This document shows, piece by piece, positions 1 to 8,745 of a DNA stretch of 64,000 nucleotides. Source of the DNA: Streptomyces sp. WMMB 322 (GTDB taxonomy: Bacteria > Actinomycetota > Actinomycetes > Streptomycetales > Streptomycetaceae); NCBI RefSeq assembly GCF_900090145.1, contig NZ_FMHI01000007.1:124001-188000 (forward strand). The letters are read 5' to 3'. The position numbers were made by a program, and so were the translations under genes. Each line of letters starts with the position of its first letter. Positions within the stretch are counted from its first letter, which is position 1. Below the pieces are notes generated by a model. The model worked only from the letters and a program-made list of their open reading frames with translations, was not told where the DNA came from and made no database searches.

Positions 1-449
1 CGGTGGTCGCCGAGCAGGAAGAGCTTGCCGCCGGGCACCTTCGTCGCCTTGAAGGGTGGCTGGGAATCGGGTCCCTTGCTCTTCAGATACGACTCCTGGA
101 GGGTCTTCCCGTTGACCGAGAGCCGGCCCTGCTTGTCGCAGCACTCGACCTTGTCACCGCCGGTGCCCACAACCCGCTTGACCATCGGGACGGAGCCCCA
201 CACCGAGTCCTGGAAGACGATGACGTCGCCGCGGCGGACATCCTCACCGTCTATCCGCTCCGCGAGCACACGGTCACCGGCCTTGACCGTCGGGTCCATG
301 GAATCCGTCGGCACCGTGTAGGGCTGGTACAGGACGGCACCCATCACGAAGGCCCCGAGGAAGAGCACGCAGCCGATCGCCACGGCGATCCCCGAGAGTG
401 CCTGTCCGAAGCGCCCGCGACTTGCTCCAGTACGTCCAGACTTGGTCAT
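1..449 (-). CDS. sipZ: Type I signal peptidase (sipZ-like), truncated by window edge
   Basis: Membrane-bound serine-lysine protease that removes signal peptides from exported proteins. About 149 residues are visible. A short cytoplasmic tail is followed by one hydrophobic segment (about 19-41), then PTDSMDP with the catalytic Ser at 50, the general-base Lys in MVKRVVG at 91, and the start of the conserved GDHR box, where the window ends. The ATG at 449 starts right after the hydrophilic region facing sipY. It is the fourth of four tandem paralogues; in S. lividans the last of the sipWXYZ set is reported to head a separate transcript, and the roughly 80-bp gap to sipY here allows that. Assignment of the individual sip letter rests on order only. 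Confidence 0.88.
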   Translation of the reverse strand, partial: MTKSGRTGASRGRFGQALSGIAVAIGCVLFLGAFVMGAVLYQPYTVPTDSMDPTVKAGDRVLAERIDGEDVRRGDVIVFQDSVWGSVPMVKRVVGTGGDKVECCDKQGRLSVNGKTLQESYLKSKGPDSQPPFKATKVPGGKLFLLGDH

Positions 450-528
450 CCCTGCACTCCCGGTCAGCTCGCCGCTTCGGTCTGCGCGCACCTTACCCGG
501 GGTAGAGAGGCGTGAGTACGGGGGGAGG

Positions 529-1542
529 TCAGCGGTTGACGGAGCACTCGGCCGTCGCTCGGGCAGCACGCCGCCTGCGCCGCCACAGCACGAGCGGCAC
601 CGCACCGGCGAGACCGGCGGCCGCGGGCACCGCATCGGCGGCCTTCGAGGCGAGCCCCTTCTGGTCGAAGGTGTCGGGCACCGGCAGCCCCGACCAGCGC
701 GTGACCGGCCAGGCAACCACGATGGCGCGTCCGACGACCCTGTCCGTGGGGATCATGCCGTTGTCCACCTTCCGGTGGAAGCGCGAGTCCAGGGAGTCCT
801 GACGGTGGTCGCCCATGACCCACATCTTGCCCACGGGCACCTCGACCGGGCCGAACGGCTTGTCGTCGCACGGGGTGTTCCCGGGGAAGAGATAGGACTC
901 CTCGAGCGCCTTGCCGTTGATCTCCACCGGGCCGCCGCGCTTGCACTCGACCCTGTCGCCGCCGACGGCGATGACACGCTTGATCAGGTCCTGCTCGTCG
1001 GCGGAAGGCATCAGGCCGATGGCGCTCAGCACGGTCTGCACGGCACCGCCCGCCCCGCTCGGCTGCGGCACCGGCGCCTCGTTCAGCCAGCCGCCCGGGT
1101 CGTGGAAGACGACGACCTCTCCCCGTTCCGGTTCCGAACCGAACCAGGGGGTGAGCTTGTCGACCAGCACCCTGTCCCCGACCTGCAGTGTGTTCTGCAT
1201 GGAGTTCGACGGAATGGAGAACGCCTGGACGAGGAACGTCTTGATCAGCAGCGCAAGGATCAGGGCGATGCCGATGAGGATCGGCAACTCCTTGAAGAAC
1301 GACCGCTGCTGCCTGTTGTGGCTGTCCGGCGTGTGATCACTTGTGGTGCCGTCTTCCGCACCCGTGCTCACGCTGATGTCACTGCCTCTCTCTGCGGTCG
1401 GCGGCGCATCCCGCGCCGCGCTCTGTGCTCCGGGCCCCGAAGCGGACACGGATTCGGATGCCTCAGGGCTTCTGGTCTCCGTGCCGCTCTCGCCCTCGTT
1501 CTCTCCGGAACCGGAACGAGCGCCGACCGCCAAGTCCCCCAC
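529..1542 (-). CDS. sipY: Type I signal peptidase (sipY-like)
   Basis: Signal peptidase I paralogue of 337 residues, a length that fits the SipY type. It has an acidic, low-complexity cytoplasmic N-terminus of about 80 residues, a transmembrane segment (ELPILIGIALILALL), the catalytic Ser in IPSNSMQNTL near residue 115, the catalytic Lys in DLIKRVIAVGGD, and the GDHRQDSLDSR box. A C-terminal hydrophobic stretch followed by arginines (LVLWRRRRRAA) predicts a second membrane anchor. I chose the GTG at 1542 because GAGGAG lies 5-6 bases upstream; a GTG at 1548 is in frame but sits on the Shine-Dalgarno sequence. The start lies 80 bp inside the 3' end of sipX in another frame, so the two are probably translationally coupled. 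Confidence 0.88.
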   Translation of the reverse strand: MGDLAVGARSGSGENEGESGTETRSPEASESVSASGPGAQSAARDAPPTAERGSDISVSTGAEDGTTSDHTPDSHNRQQRSFFKELPILIGIALILALLIKTFLVQAFSIPSNSMQNTLQVGDRVLVDKLTPWFGSEPERGEVVVFHDPGGWLNEAPVPQPSGAGGAVQTVLSAIGLMPSADEQDLIKRVIAVGGDRVECKRGGPVEINGKALEESYLFPGNTPCDDKPFGPVEVPVGKMWVMGDHRQDSLDSRFHRKVDNGMIPTDRVVGRAIVVAWPVTRWSGLPVPDTFDQKGLASKAADAVPAAAGLAGAVPLVLWRRRRRAARATAECSVNR

Positions 1543-2917
1543 AATCACTCCTCACAATCCACTGCCGCCTGTTCCACATACGGGACAGGCCCACCACTCC
1601 CATAACGAGCGGGAGTTCCGCAGGGATCGGATATTGCGTCAGTCGGTTGTCACCCTCCCCGACCGGCGGAGCAGCAGCTGATCCGCCCGGGGCGCCGGGC
1701 ACGGCGCTGAACGAGTCCGAGGCCTCCAGCTTGCCCCAGTGGTCGAACGGCCACGCGATCACGACCGCCCGTCCCTGGACCCTTCCCTCCGGGACGGTGC
1801 CGCCCTTCTCACGCAGATGGAACCTGGAGTCGGCGGAGTTGGCGCGGTGGTCGCCCATGACGAACACGCGGCCGACCGGCACTTTCACGTCGAACTTGAT
1901 CTCTGAAGGCTTGTTGCCCGGATTGATGTACGGCTCCTCGATCGGCTTGCCGTTCACGGTCACTTTGCCTTGTGCGTTGCAGCACTTGACCTCGTCGCCG
2001 CCGACCGCGATGACACGCTTGATCAGGTCCTGCTCGTCGTCGGAGGGAAGCAGACCGATGAAGGTCAGGAAGTCCTTGCCCTGCTTGATGACGACAGGGT
2101 CCTCCTTGCGCTTCTTCTCGCTCGCCGGGAGCCAGCCGCCGGGGTCCTCGAAGACGACGACGTCGCCGCGCTCCGCCTTCGTGCCGAACCACGGCGTCAG
2201 CTTGTCGACCAGGACGCGGTCGCCGATGCGGATCGTCTGCTCCATGGAGCCGGAGGGAATCACGAACGCCTGGACCAGGAACGTCTTGAGGACCAGGGCG
2301 ATGAACAAGGCGACACCGACGAGGATCGGTATCTCCTTCGTGACGGACAGACGTCTGCGCCTCTTGACGCGCTTCGCAGCACGCCGGCGCTCCGCCCTTC
2401 CGCCGCTCGGGCCGGGCGGGATGCCGAGTCTCTCGTCCCTGGATTCATGGCCGGGCAGGTCCATCAGCCGCGCCGAGTAGGCGCTGAGCCGCATGGTCTC
2501 CCCCGAGCTCACCTGGGGCGGGGGGAGCGGGCCGTTCGGGCCGGGGAACTTCGCCGGTGGCTGCGTGGGGCCGGGCGCCGTACCTGCGGGGACGCCGTAG
2601 CGGTTGCCGCCGCCGTTCGAACGGGCCTGCGGGCTGCCGAAGTATTCGAACGGCTCGCTGTAGTCGTAGTTCCCGGAGTAGTAATCGGAGCCGTCGGGGC
2701 CGCCGTTGCGGCCGTTGAAACCCGGATCCGGCGCTCCCCCGTAGCCGTTGCCCTGCCCGCCATAGCCGTTGGCGCTGCCATAGCCGTTGGAGCTGCCGTA
2801 GCCGTTCTGACCGTTGGAGCCGTTGCGGCCCGCTCCGCCGTACGGATCGTCGTCGTAGTCGTTCGGTACGCCGTAGTCGTAGGGCCCGTTGCGGGAGGGA
2901 CCCACCCGGTCACTCAT
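1463..2917 (-). CDS. sipX: Type I signal peptidase with long N-terminal extension (sipX-like)
   Basis: Signal peptidase I paralogue of 484 residues, far longer than the 250-340 usual for the family. The first 180 or so residues are a cytoplasmic tail rich in Gly, Asn and Tyr with repeated NGYG units, then a basic stretch (RRAAKRVKRRRR), a membrane segment, the catalytic Ser in IPSGSMEQTI, the catalytic Lys in DLIKRVIAVGGD and the GDHRANSADSR box. ATG at 2917 follows GGGGGAGG with good spacing. It overlaps sipW by 8 bp and sipY by 80 bp, so the three form one operon. The C-terminal 40 residues, encoded within the sipY overlap, look like non-conserved read-through. Confidence 0.87.
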   Translation of the reverse strand: MSDRVGPSRNGPYDYGVPNDYDDDPYGGAGRNGSNGQNGYGSSNGYGSANGYGGQGNGYGGAPDPGFNGRNGGPDGSDYYSGNYDYSEPFEYFGSPQARSNGGGNRYGVPAGTAPGPTQPPAKFPGPNGPLPPPQVSSGETMRLSAYSARLMDLPGHESRDERLGIPPGPSGGRAERRRAAKRVKRRRRLSVTKEIPILVGVALFIALVLKTFLVQAFVIPSGSMEQTIRIGDRVLVDKLTPWFGTKAERGDVVVFEDPGGWLPASEKKRKEDPVVIKQGKDFLTFIGLLPSDDEQDLIKRVIAVGGDEVKCCNAQGKVTVNGKPIEEPYINPGNKPSEIKFDVKVPVGRVFVMGDHRANSADSRFHLREKGGTVPEGRVQGRAVVIAWPFDHWGKLEASDSFSAVPGAPGGSAAAPPVGEGDNRLTQYPIPAELPLVMGVVGLSRMWNRRQWIVRSDCGGLGGRRSFRFRRERGRERHGDQKP

Positions 2918-3629
2918 GGGCACCTCCCCCTCTCCCGCGGACCGCTCCCCAGCGTTCCATCGGCCATGCGATGCGGTCGGCCCGCCCGATCACCCGCTCC
3001 ACGGGAACGGTGCCACCGCCGGCGTCACCGAGGTGGTCCCGCGAGTCGCTGGAGTCGGAGCGGTGATCTCCCATCACCCACAACCGCCCTTGCGGCACTT
3101 CGATATCGAACGGCACGGCTGACGGGTCGTCACCGTCATGCAGGTAGCCCTCGTCCAGCGGAACACCGTTCACCTCGATCCTTCCGCGCTCATCGCAGCA
3201 CCGGACCCGATCCCCGCCGACGCCGACCACACGCTTGACGTAGTCCGTTTCGGACGGCCTGACCAGGCCGGCCGCAGCACCGGCCTCTCGCAACAGGCCG
3301 GTCACCGGATTCCCGTCCGACTCCTCCTCGTCCCTGAACGAACCCCTGCCGTCAAAGACCACAACGTCTCCGCGCCCCGGAGAGTTGCCGATCCGATAGG
3401 CAAGCTTGTTCACCAGTATCCGGTCACCGACCTCCAGCGTGGGGGTCATTGATGCAGAAGGGATCAAAAAAGGCTGCACCACGAACACGCTGACCAGCAA
3501 GGGCACGCTGAGCAGCGACGCAGCAACTGCGCACAAGCGAGCGGAGCGTGACCAGCCCCTCCGCGTCTGCCCGTCCGGGCCGGAGGAGCGGTCCCGCTCC
3601 GCTTCGTCGCGCTGCGTCTCGCCGTCCAT
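2910..3629 (-). CDS. sipW: Type I signal peptidase (sipW-like)
   Basis: Signal peptidase I paralogue of 239 residues and the first of the four-gene sip cluster. It has a charged cytoplasmic N-terminus, one membrane segment (about 32-54), the catalytic Ser60 in IPSASMTPTL, the catalytic Lys132 in DYVKRVVGVGGD and the GDHRSDSSDSR box. Its stop overlaps the sipX start (2910-2917). It lies just downstream of rplS on the same strand (43 bp), the conserved streptomycete arrangement, so it may be partly transcribed with the ribosomal operon. Confidence 0.88.
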   Translation of the reverse strand: MDGETQRDEAERDRSSGPDGQTRRGWSRSARLCAVAASLLSVPLLVSVFVVQPFLIPSASMTPTLEVGDRILVNKLAYRIGNSPGRGDVVVFDGRGSFRDEEESDGNPVTGLLREAGAAAGLVRPSETDYVKRVVGVGGDRVRCCDERGRIEVNGVPLDEGYLHDGDDPSAVPFDIEVPQGRLWVMGDHRSDSSDSRDHLGDAGGGTVPVERVIGRADRIAWPMERWGAVRGRGGGAHE

Positions 3630-3672
3630 CGGGCCGAAAGCCTAGTCGCCCGCCGGCCCCGGGACAGCTCGA

Positions 3673-4023
3673 TCAGTTCTCGCGCTTCTCCTTGATCTTG
3701 GCGGCCTTGCCGCGGAGCTCTCGCAGGTAGTAAAGCTTCGCACGCCGCACGTCACCACGGGTGACGACCTCGATCTTCTCGACGATCGGGGTGTGGACCG
3801 GAAAGGTGCGCTCGACACCGACACCGAAGCTGACCTTGCGGACGGTGAAGGTCTCACGCACACCGCCGCCCTGGCGGCGGATGACGACGCCCTTGAACTG
3901 CTGGACACGGGAGCGGTTGCCCTCGATGACGCGCACGTGCACGTTGACCGTGTCGCCGGGGCGGAAGGCCGGAACGTTGTCGCGCAGCGAAGCCGCGTCG
4001 AGGTTTTCGAGAAGCTGAGACAT
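3673..4023 (-). CDS. rplS: 50S ribosomal protein L19
   Basis: Large-subunit protein at the 30S-50S interface. The 116 residues match the usual family length and carry the typical [25 protein letters not shown] and [20 protein letters not shown] blocks. It starts at ATG 4023 and ends with a lysine-rich tail. It follows trmD on the same strand after 132 bp, the common bacterial order rpsP-rimM-trmD-rplS. Confidence 0.97.
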   Translation of the reverse strand: MSQLLENLDAASLRDNVPAFRPGDTVNVHVRVIEGNRSRVQQFKGVVIRRQGGGVRETFTVRKVSFGVGVERTFPVHTPIVEKIEVVTRGDVRRAKLYYLRELRGKAAKIKEKREN

Positions 4024-4155
4024 GACCGTCTGCTTTCCTCGCTGATGCCACAGGTCATCAGCGGAATGATCGTGATGCTGACTGGAGAGCGCCGCTCCCG
4101 TGCGGGCGTCGGTCCCCCTGTGGCAGGGTCGCCACGCCGGGTACGGAGCAGCCGC

Positions 4156-4965
4156 CTATTCTTCCACGTGCTGCCCTGTCGGCCAAAATCGGCCGTCCGG
4201 GCCTTCGCTCCAGCCCAGACGCTCCAGCTCCGCACGGTCGTGCTTGTCGAGCGAGGCCGGGTCGCAACGGGCGATGAGATCGGGCCGGTTCGCGGCCGTG
4301 CGGGCCAGTGCCTGGTCCCTGCGCCAGCGGGCGATCCGGCCGTGGTGGCCGCTGAGCAGCACGTCCGGAATGCCGCGGTCCCGCCACAGCGGTGGCTTCG
4401 TGTAGACGGGGCCCTCCAGCAGATGGGCCATCGTCCCGGCAGCGAACGAGTCGTCCTGGTGGCTCTCGGCGTTGCCGAGCACGCCGGGCAGCAGGCGTGC
4501 GACGGCCTCCACCATGACCAGGACGGGCGCTTCGCCGCCGGCCAGGACGTAGTCGCCGACGGAGACCTCGCGCACGTCCAGCCGCGAGGCGTACTCGTCG
4601 ACGACCCGGCGGTCGATGCCCTCGTAGCGGGCCGGCGTGAAGACGAGCCATGGTGCGGCGGACAGCTCCACGGCCAGCCTCTGGTCGAAGGGGCGGCCGC
4701 TCGGAGTGGGAACGACCAGCACGGGTGCCGGGTCGGCGTCGCCGATGATCTCGTCGAGCGCCTCGCCCCACGGTTCCGGCTTCATGACCATGCCCGGGCC
4801 GCCGCCGTAGGGGGTGTCGTCGACGGTGTGGTGCCTGTCGTGTGTCCAGCGGCGCAGGTCGTGCACGTGGACGTCGAGCAGGCCACGGGCCCGGGCCTTG
4901 CCGACGAGGGAGACGTTCAGCGGCTCCAGGTACTCGGGGAAGATGGTGACGACGTCGATCCTCAC
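4156..4965 (-). CDS. trmD: tRNA (guanine37-N1)-methyltransferase
   Basis: SAM-dependent enzyme that makes m1G at position 37, next to the anticodon, and so prevents +1 frameshifting. The 269 residues begin [12 protein letters not shown]. They contain [16 protein letters not shown], the trefoil-knot SAM pocket segments ([26 protein letters not shown]) and [18 protein letters not shown]. The ATG overlaps the rimM stop by four bases (ATGA), indicating translational coupling. Confidence 0.97.
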   Translation of the reverse strand: MRIDVVTIFPEYLEPLNVSLVGKARARGLLDVHVHDLRRWTHDRHHTVDDTPYGGGPGMVMKPEPWGEALDEIIGDADPAPVLVVPTPSGRPFDQRLAVELSAAPWLVFTPARYEGIDRRVVDEYASRLDVREVSVGDYVLAGGEAPVLVMVEAVARLLPGVLGNAESHQDDSFAAGTMAHLLEGPVYTKPPLWRDRGIPDVLLSGHHGRIARWRRDQALARTAANRPDLIARCDPASLDKHDRAELERLGWSEGPDGRFWPTGQHVEE

Positions 4966-5522
4966 CGGCCGCCGCCCTCCCTCTCGCCCTGCTCCTTCCC
5001 GCCGGCGCCGCCGCGTTCCTCCAGCAGTCCCGGCGGCGGCTCGACGACGATCCGCTGCGCGTCGAGATCCACCTCGGGGACGATTTCACTGACGAACGGG
5101 ATCAGCGCCTCGCTGCCGTCCTCCCGCCTGACCACCAGAAGGTCCTGGCCCGGCGGGTGCGCGATCTCCTCGACCCGGCCGACGGGCGCACCGTCGCGGG
5201 TGACCACGTCGAGGTCCACCAGCTGGTGGTCGTAGAACTCCTCCGGGTCGTCCGGCTGTTCGTCGGGGTCGACCTCGGCGATGAGGAGGGTGTTGCGCAG
5301 AGCCTCCGCCGCACTGCGGTCCTGGACTCCCTCGAACCGCAGCAGCAGGCGCCCGCTGTGCACACGGCCGCGCTCGATGATCAGCGGCCGGGGACGGGGC
5401 GGGTCGGTGGCGAGCACGGCGCCGGGAGCAAGCCTCGACTCCGGCTCGTCCGTGCGCACTTCGACGGTGACCTCGCCCTTGATGCCGTGGGCGCGGCCGA
5501 TGCGTGCGACGACTAGCTGCAC
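4962..5522 (-). CDS. rimM: 16S rRNA processing protein RimM
   Basis: 30S assembly factor acting on the 3' (head) domain of 16S rRNA and binding S19. The product is 186 residues from a GTG at 5522, placed by [21 protein letters not shown] at the N-terminus and a GGAGAA sequence 8 bases upstream. The reading frame stays open further upstream but that stretch lacks family similarity. The PRC-barrel part ([40 protein letters not shown]) is present. The C-terminal tail rich in Gly and Glu is not conserved. It overlaps trmD by 4 bp. Confidence 0.95.
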   Translation of the reverse strand: MQLVVARIGRAHGIKGEVTVEVRTDEPESRLAPGAVLATDPPRPRPLIIERGRVHSGRLLLRFEGVQDRSAAEALRNTLLIAEVDPDEQPDDPEEFYDHQLVDLDVVTRDGAPVGRVEEIAHPPGQDLLVVRREDGSEALIPFVSEIVPEVDLDAQRIVVEPPPGLLEERGGAGGKEQGEREGGGR

Positions 5523-5672
5523 TGTGTTTCTCCGTGCTCGACCTGACTCGGCCTGATTCGGCCTGATGCCGGCGCCGCGGTGCGGACCGCCGGCGCCGTA
5601 CCCGGAAGCGAACACGGGCCGGGGCCGGCGAGTGCCGTCCCCGGCCCGTGCCGGTGCTCTCCTGTGCGGGGG

Positions 5673-5912
5673 TCAGCGGACCTGGTCCACGTCGACGAGG
5701 TCGACGCGGACGCCACGACCGCCCAGGGCGCTCACGACCGTACGCAGAGCACGCGCCGTGCGCCCGCTGCGGCCGATGACCTTGCCGAGGTCGTCGGGAT
5801 GCACCCGGACCTCGAGCACCCGCCCACGGCGCAAGGTGCGTGATTCGACCTGCACCTCGTCCGGGTTGTCGACGATGCCCTTCACCAAGTGCTCGAGGGC
5901 CTCCTCGAGCAT
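5673..5912 (-). CDS. khpA: KH-domain RNA-binding protein (KhpA/YlqC family)
   Basis: Small RNA-binding protein of 79 residues made almost entirely of one KH domain. The GxxG loop is in KVIGRSGRTARALRTVV. In Firmicutes the family partners KhpB in RNA chaperoning and cell-size control; in Streptomyces its role is not well defined. It sits between rpsP and rimM, the conserved position. The rpsP stop and this ATG are separated by 2 bp, so the two are co-translated. Confidence 0.94.
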   Translation of the reverse strand: MLEEALEHLVKGIVDNPDEVQVESRTLRRGRVLEVRVHPDDLGKVIGRSGRTARALRTVVSALGGRGVRVDLVDVDQVR

Positions 5913-5914
5913 GA

Positions 5915-6358
5915 TCAGGCCCCGGTCGACTCGTCGGAGGACTCGGCCTTGGCTGCCTCGTCCGCCTTCTTGTCGGCCTTCTTCGCCTTCTGGGTGATGG
6001 CCTCACCCTTGGGCTCGTCCGCGGACTCCTTCGCGGCGGCCTCGAAGAGGGCCTTCTTGTCGGGCTTCGGCTCGGCGACCTTCATCGGCTCCGGAGCCGG
6101 CAGACCCTTGAACTTCTGCCAGTCACCGGTGACCTTGAGGATCGCAGCGACGGGCTCGGTCGGCTGCGCGCCGACGCCCAGCCAGTACTGGACGCGCTCG
6201 GAGTCGACCTCGATGCGCGAAGGGTTCTGCACCGGGTGGTAGAGGCCGATCTCCTCGATGGCACGGCCGTCACGGCGCGTGCGGGAGTCGGCGACGATGA
6301 TGCGGTAGTGCGGCGAGCGGATCTTTCCCAGTCGCTTCAGCTTGATCTTGACTGCCAC
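5915..6358 (-). CDS. rpsP: 30S ribosomal protein S16
   Basis: Small-subunit assembly protein. The product is 147 residues from a GTG at 6358, fixed by the N-terminal [21 protein letters not shown] and by CAGGAG about 11 bases upstream. The S16 core ends near residue 85 ([19 protein letters not shown]). A Lys/Ala/Glu-rich tail of about 60 residues follows, typical of actinobacterial S16. It is the first gene of the khpA-rimM-trmD-rplS operon. Confidence 0.96.
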   Translation of the reverse strand: MAVKIKLKRLGKIRSPHYRIIVADSRTRRDGRAIEEIGLYHPVQNPSRIEVDSERVQYWLGVGAQPTEPVAAILKVTGDWQKFKGLPAPEPMKVAEPKPDKKALFEAAAKESADEPKGEAITQKAKKADKKADEAAKAESSDESTGA

Positions 6359-6551
6359 TTCTGTGGTGTCTCCTGGTCTTGACGTGGGTGGACACAAACG
6401 GGTGACCACGTGGGGTTGCGGTACCCGGAGGTCCGATGGACGCGTCAGTCGGAGGAGAGAGGGGTCCGTGCGACTGTCGAGTACAGCGCACCATGATGCC
6501 ACAGACGACGCGCCCGGCCGAACCCGCATCCGCACCCGGCCGGACAGCGCA

Positions 6552-6587
6552 ACTGCCGGGGCCGCGCTGCGAAGCCGCCCCGGCAGT
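6552..6587 (-). terminator. Hairpin terminator after the SprT-like gene
   Basis: Perfect 11-bp arms (ACTGCCGGGGC and GCCCCGGCAGT) enclose a 14-base loop. It lies 17 bp beyond the stop of the SprT-like gene on its strand. There is no T-tract, as is usual in Streptomyces. It separates that gene from rpsP. Confidence 0.75.
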
Positions 6588-6604
6588 CCTGTGTTCGCCG
6601 GGTG

Positions 6605-7249
6605 TCAGCCGACGGCCGCCACGGCCTCGACCCTCTCCACCCCGGTGTCCGAGGAGGCTGTGCGCTCCGCCCCGGGGTCGGGGATGCTGAACGGCTTCCC
6701 GCACGCTCCGCACATGATCGGCGCCTGCGCCAGCACCGACGGGACCACGCGCACGTTCCGCCCGCAGTCGCAGACGGCCTTGACGCGGACACCGCCGCCA
6801 CTTGAGCCGTGCCGGGCCGCCGGGCCGCGGAAGCTGCCGCCGCCGTCCGCCTCGGTCGCGGCGTCGTACGCCTTGAGCGCCCGCTGGAGGCGCTCGATGG
6901 TGGGGCGGTAGCGACTTCTGGTCTCGGGAGTGGGCGTCACGAGCGAGAAGCCGCTGCTCGCATGCGGCTCGTCGGGATGCGACAGCCCCAACTCCTCGGC
7001 TACGGCGAGGAATCTGCGGTTGTGGTAGCGACCGGCGCGGGAGGTGTCTCTGATACCGCGCGCGGCGGCGATCCCGTGAACGGCCTCGTGCAGAAGCCTC
7101 TCGAAAGAGAGCCCGCCGCCACATGCGGACGAGGACTCTCCGATCAGCGATTCGGGCGCGGCCAGATCCGGCAGCTCGGGGTGGTGCCTCTGAATGTCCG
7201 CCCAGGCAGCTGCCAGCTCGGCGGCGAGAACTGGTGGTGTCGTGCTCAC
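6605..7249 (-). CDS. SprT-like zinc-metallopeptidase domain protein
   Basis: Protein of 214 residues with the zinc-metallopeptidase motif HEAVH in LLHEAVHGIAAARG, followed by YHNRRFLAVAEELGL. This resembles SprT-like proteases (the Spartan family acts on DNA-protein crosslinks). Near the C-terminus CDCGRN and MCGACGKPF form a probable zinc ribbon. The substrate is unknown. The start is uncertain: I chose GTG at 7249, where conservation seems to begin; a TTG at 7297 is in frame but abuts an AGG. It is divergent from yhfZ with about 315 bp between. Similar proteins occur widely in Streptomyces and on integrative elements, but no integrase is visible here. Confidence 0.7.
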   Translation of the reverse strand: MSTTPPVLAAELAAAWADIQRHHPELPDLAAPESLIGESSSACGGGLSFERLLHEAVHGIAAARGIRDTSRAGRYHNRRFLAVAEELGLSHPDEPHASSGFSLVTPTPETRSRYRPTIERLQRALKAYDAATEADGGGSFRGPAARHGSSGGGVRVKAVCDCGRNVRVVPSVLAQAPIMCGACGKPFSIPDPGAERTASSDTGVERVEAVAAVG

Positions 7250-7532
7250 GTCGTGCTCAACGAGTCGGACCGCCTCAGTGTTCCGATTCCGGGACAACCT
7301 AAGTAATTTGCACGTACCGGTCAGTCGCGACGCTGCCGCTCCAGCCGGGGCGAGCGCACAGAAGTACGGAGAACCCGCGCAGCCCGGCCATCCCGGACGT
7401 ACCTCCGAGAGAGGCCCGTCGGGAGCGATCGGTACACCTCGGTGACCATACCGACATTCCCCTGAGCCTTGTGCACCGGGGCCCGCCCCGCGACCAGGGA
7501 GAGAGCAGAATCACGTACCGGCTCTCGTTGGC

Positions 7533-7554
7533 AATATCCAGGATTCTGGATATT
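7533..7554. promoter_or_regulatory. Putative YhfZ operator 1 (perfect palindrome)
   Basis: Nine-base arms AATATCCAG and CTGGATATT are perfectly complementary around the spacer GATT. The site ends 9 bases before the yhfZ ATG, a position that would block transcription or translation and so fits autoregulation. It is AT-rich against a very GC-rich background. A related site lies upstream of yhfY. Confidence 0.75.
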
Positions 7555-7563
7555 ATCCACCGC

Positions 7564-8505
7564 ATGATCAGTGGCGCCGACGGGCGTTTCCTCACGCGGA
7601 ACGGCATGGCCGCACGTCAGCTGGCCGCGCTGCTGCTGAACCACGAAGCGGACACGCGTCTTCCACGGCTTCGCGACTTCGCCGGCGACCTGAAGGTGGG
7701 TAACGGGACGGTTCAGGCGGGGCTGCAGCTGCTGGAGGAGGCCGGGGCCGTCGAGACCAAGGCCCGCGGCCACCTCGGCACGTTCCTCGTGCACGCCGAC
7801 CGCGCCATACTGTGGCGGCTCGCGGGCCTGGGCACGCTTCTCGCCGCGATGCCACTGCCGTACTCCCACCGGTACGAGGGTCTGGCCACCGGACTCAGGG
7901 CCGCCTTCGAGCAGGCCGGTGCGCCCTTCGCCATCACCTTCATGCGGGGCGCCTCCACCCGGCTCGGCGCCCTTCTGGAGGGCAAGGCCGATCTGGTCGT
8001 GCTCTCGCGCTTCGCCGCCGACCGCATCGCCGAGGAGCACCCGGTGGAGCTGGTCGCCGACCTGGGGCCCGGGACGTACGTGGGATCACACGGGCTGCTG
8101 CTGCGGCGCGGCACTCCCCTGGAGACCGAGGGGCTGCGCGTCGCCGTCGACTCCTCGTCCGAGGATCTGCGGATGCTGACGGCAAGGGTGTTCGCGGGGC
8201 GCGAGGACATCGAGTGGGTGGAGGCCTCGTACATGCAGCTGCGGGGGCTCTTCGCGCAGGGCCGGGCCGACGCCACCGTCTGGAACCTCGACGAGGTGAG
8301 CGATCACCTGGGCCCGGACGTAGAAGTCCTGCCGCTGGACGAGGAGATCACTAGTGAGCTCGCGTCGCGGAACTCCAGCGCCGCACTGATCGGACGGACC
8401 GGGGAGTCGTCCGCGCTCGACGCGGTACGGGCCGCACTGGACTTCGGAGTGGTGACCGACGTACAGGGAGAGGTCCTGCGGGGCGAACGCGTGCCGTTGT
8501 ACTGA
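7564..8505 (+). CDS. yhfZ: YhfZ-type transcriptional regulator (HTH plus PBP-like sensor)
   Basis: Regulator of 313 residues, the length and architecture of E. coli YhfZ. Residues 1-75 form a GntR-like winged helix (LPRLRDFAGDLKVGNGTVQAGLQLLEE, then the wing AVETKARGHLGTFLV). Residues 95-305 resemble a periplasmic-binding-protein fold (AMPLPYSHRYEGLATGLRAAFE, LVVLSRFAADRI, GADATVWNLDEV-like end). There is no signal peptide, so it should be a cytoplasmic sensor of a small-molecule ligand. It heads the yhf-type island, 240 bp before yhfY, with palindromic operators before both genes. The ligand is unknown. Confidence 0.85.
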   Translation: MISGADGRFLTRNGMAARQLAALLLNHEADTRLPRLRDFAGDLKVGNGTVQAGLQLLEEAGAVETKARGHLGTFLVHADRAILWRLAGLGTLLAAMPLPYSHRYEGLATGLRAAFEQAGAPFAITFMRGASTRLGALLEGKADLVVLSRFAADRIAEEHPVELVADLGPGTYVGSHGLLLRRGTPLETEGLRVAVDSSSEDLRMLTARVFAGREDIEWVEASYMQLRGLFAQGRADATVWNLDEVSDHLGPDVEVLPLDEEITSELASRNSSAALIGRTGESSALDAVRAALDFGVVTDVQGEVLRGERVPLY

Positions 8506-8687
8506 CACTTCGAGCCCGCGCCTGCTCGCGGTCTCCCATCGCTCCGTCCTCCCGCTGCGGCACCTGCTCTGCGTGCCGGTGCCTGCCGTGCCGGGCTCTT
8601 CCGTGCCGCTGCTCTCGGTACCGGGCTCTGTGCGTACCGGCTGACCGGCGCGTACCGGTGGAAGAAAGAACGACGCCGGGTCTCCTC

Positions 8688-8709
8688 AAAAAGCAGAATC
8701 CTGATTATT
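8688..8709. promoter_or_regulatory. Putative YhfZ operator 2, upstream of yhfY
   Basis: The core CAGAATCCTG (8694-8703) is the exact reverse complement of the operator-1 core CAGGATTCTG. Read on the minus strand, 17 of 22 positions equal operator 1. It lies 36-58 bp upstream of the yhfY ATG, where it would control the yhfY-yhfW transcript. Confidence 0.7.
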
Positions 8710-8745
8710 GTCGTGACCGCCGATCGTGCGGCGGAGGGAAGCGTC

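Noticed and set aside
2680..2860. Short tandem repeats suggesting a CRISPR array
   Set aside because: They are in-frame repeats encoding NGYG units of the SipX tail; there are no spacers.
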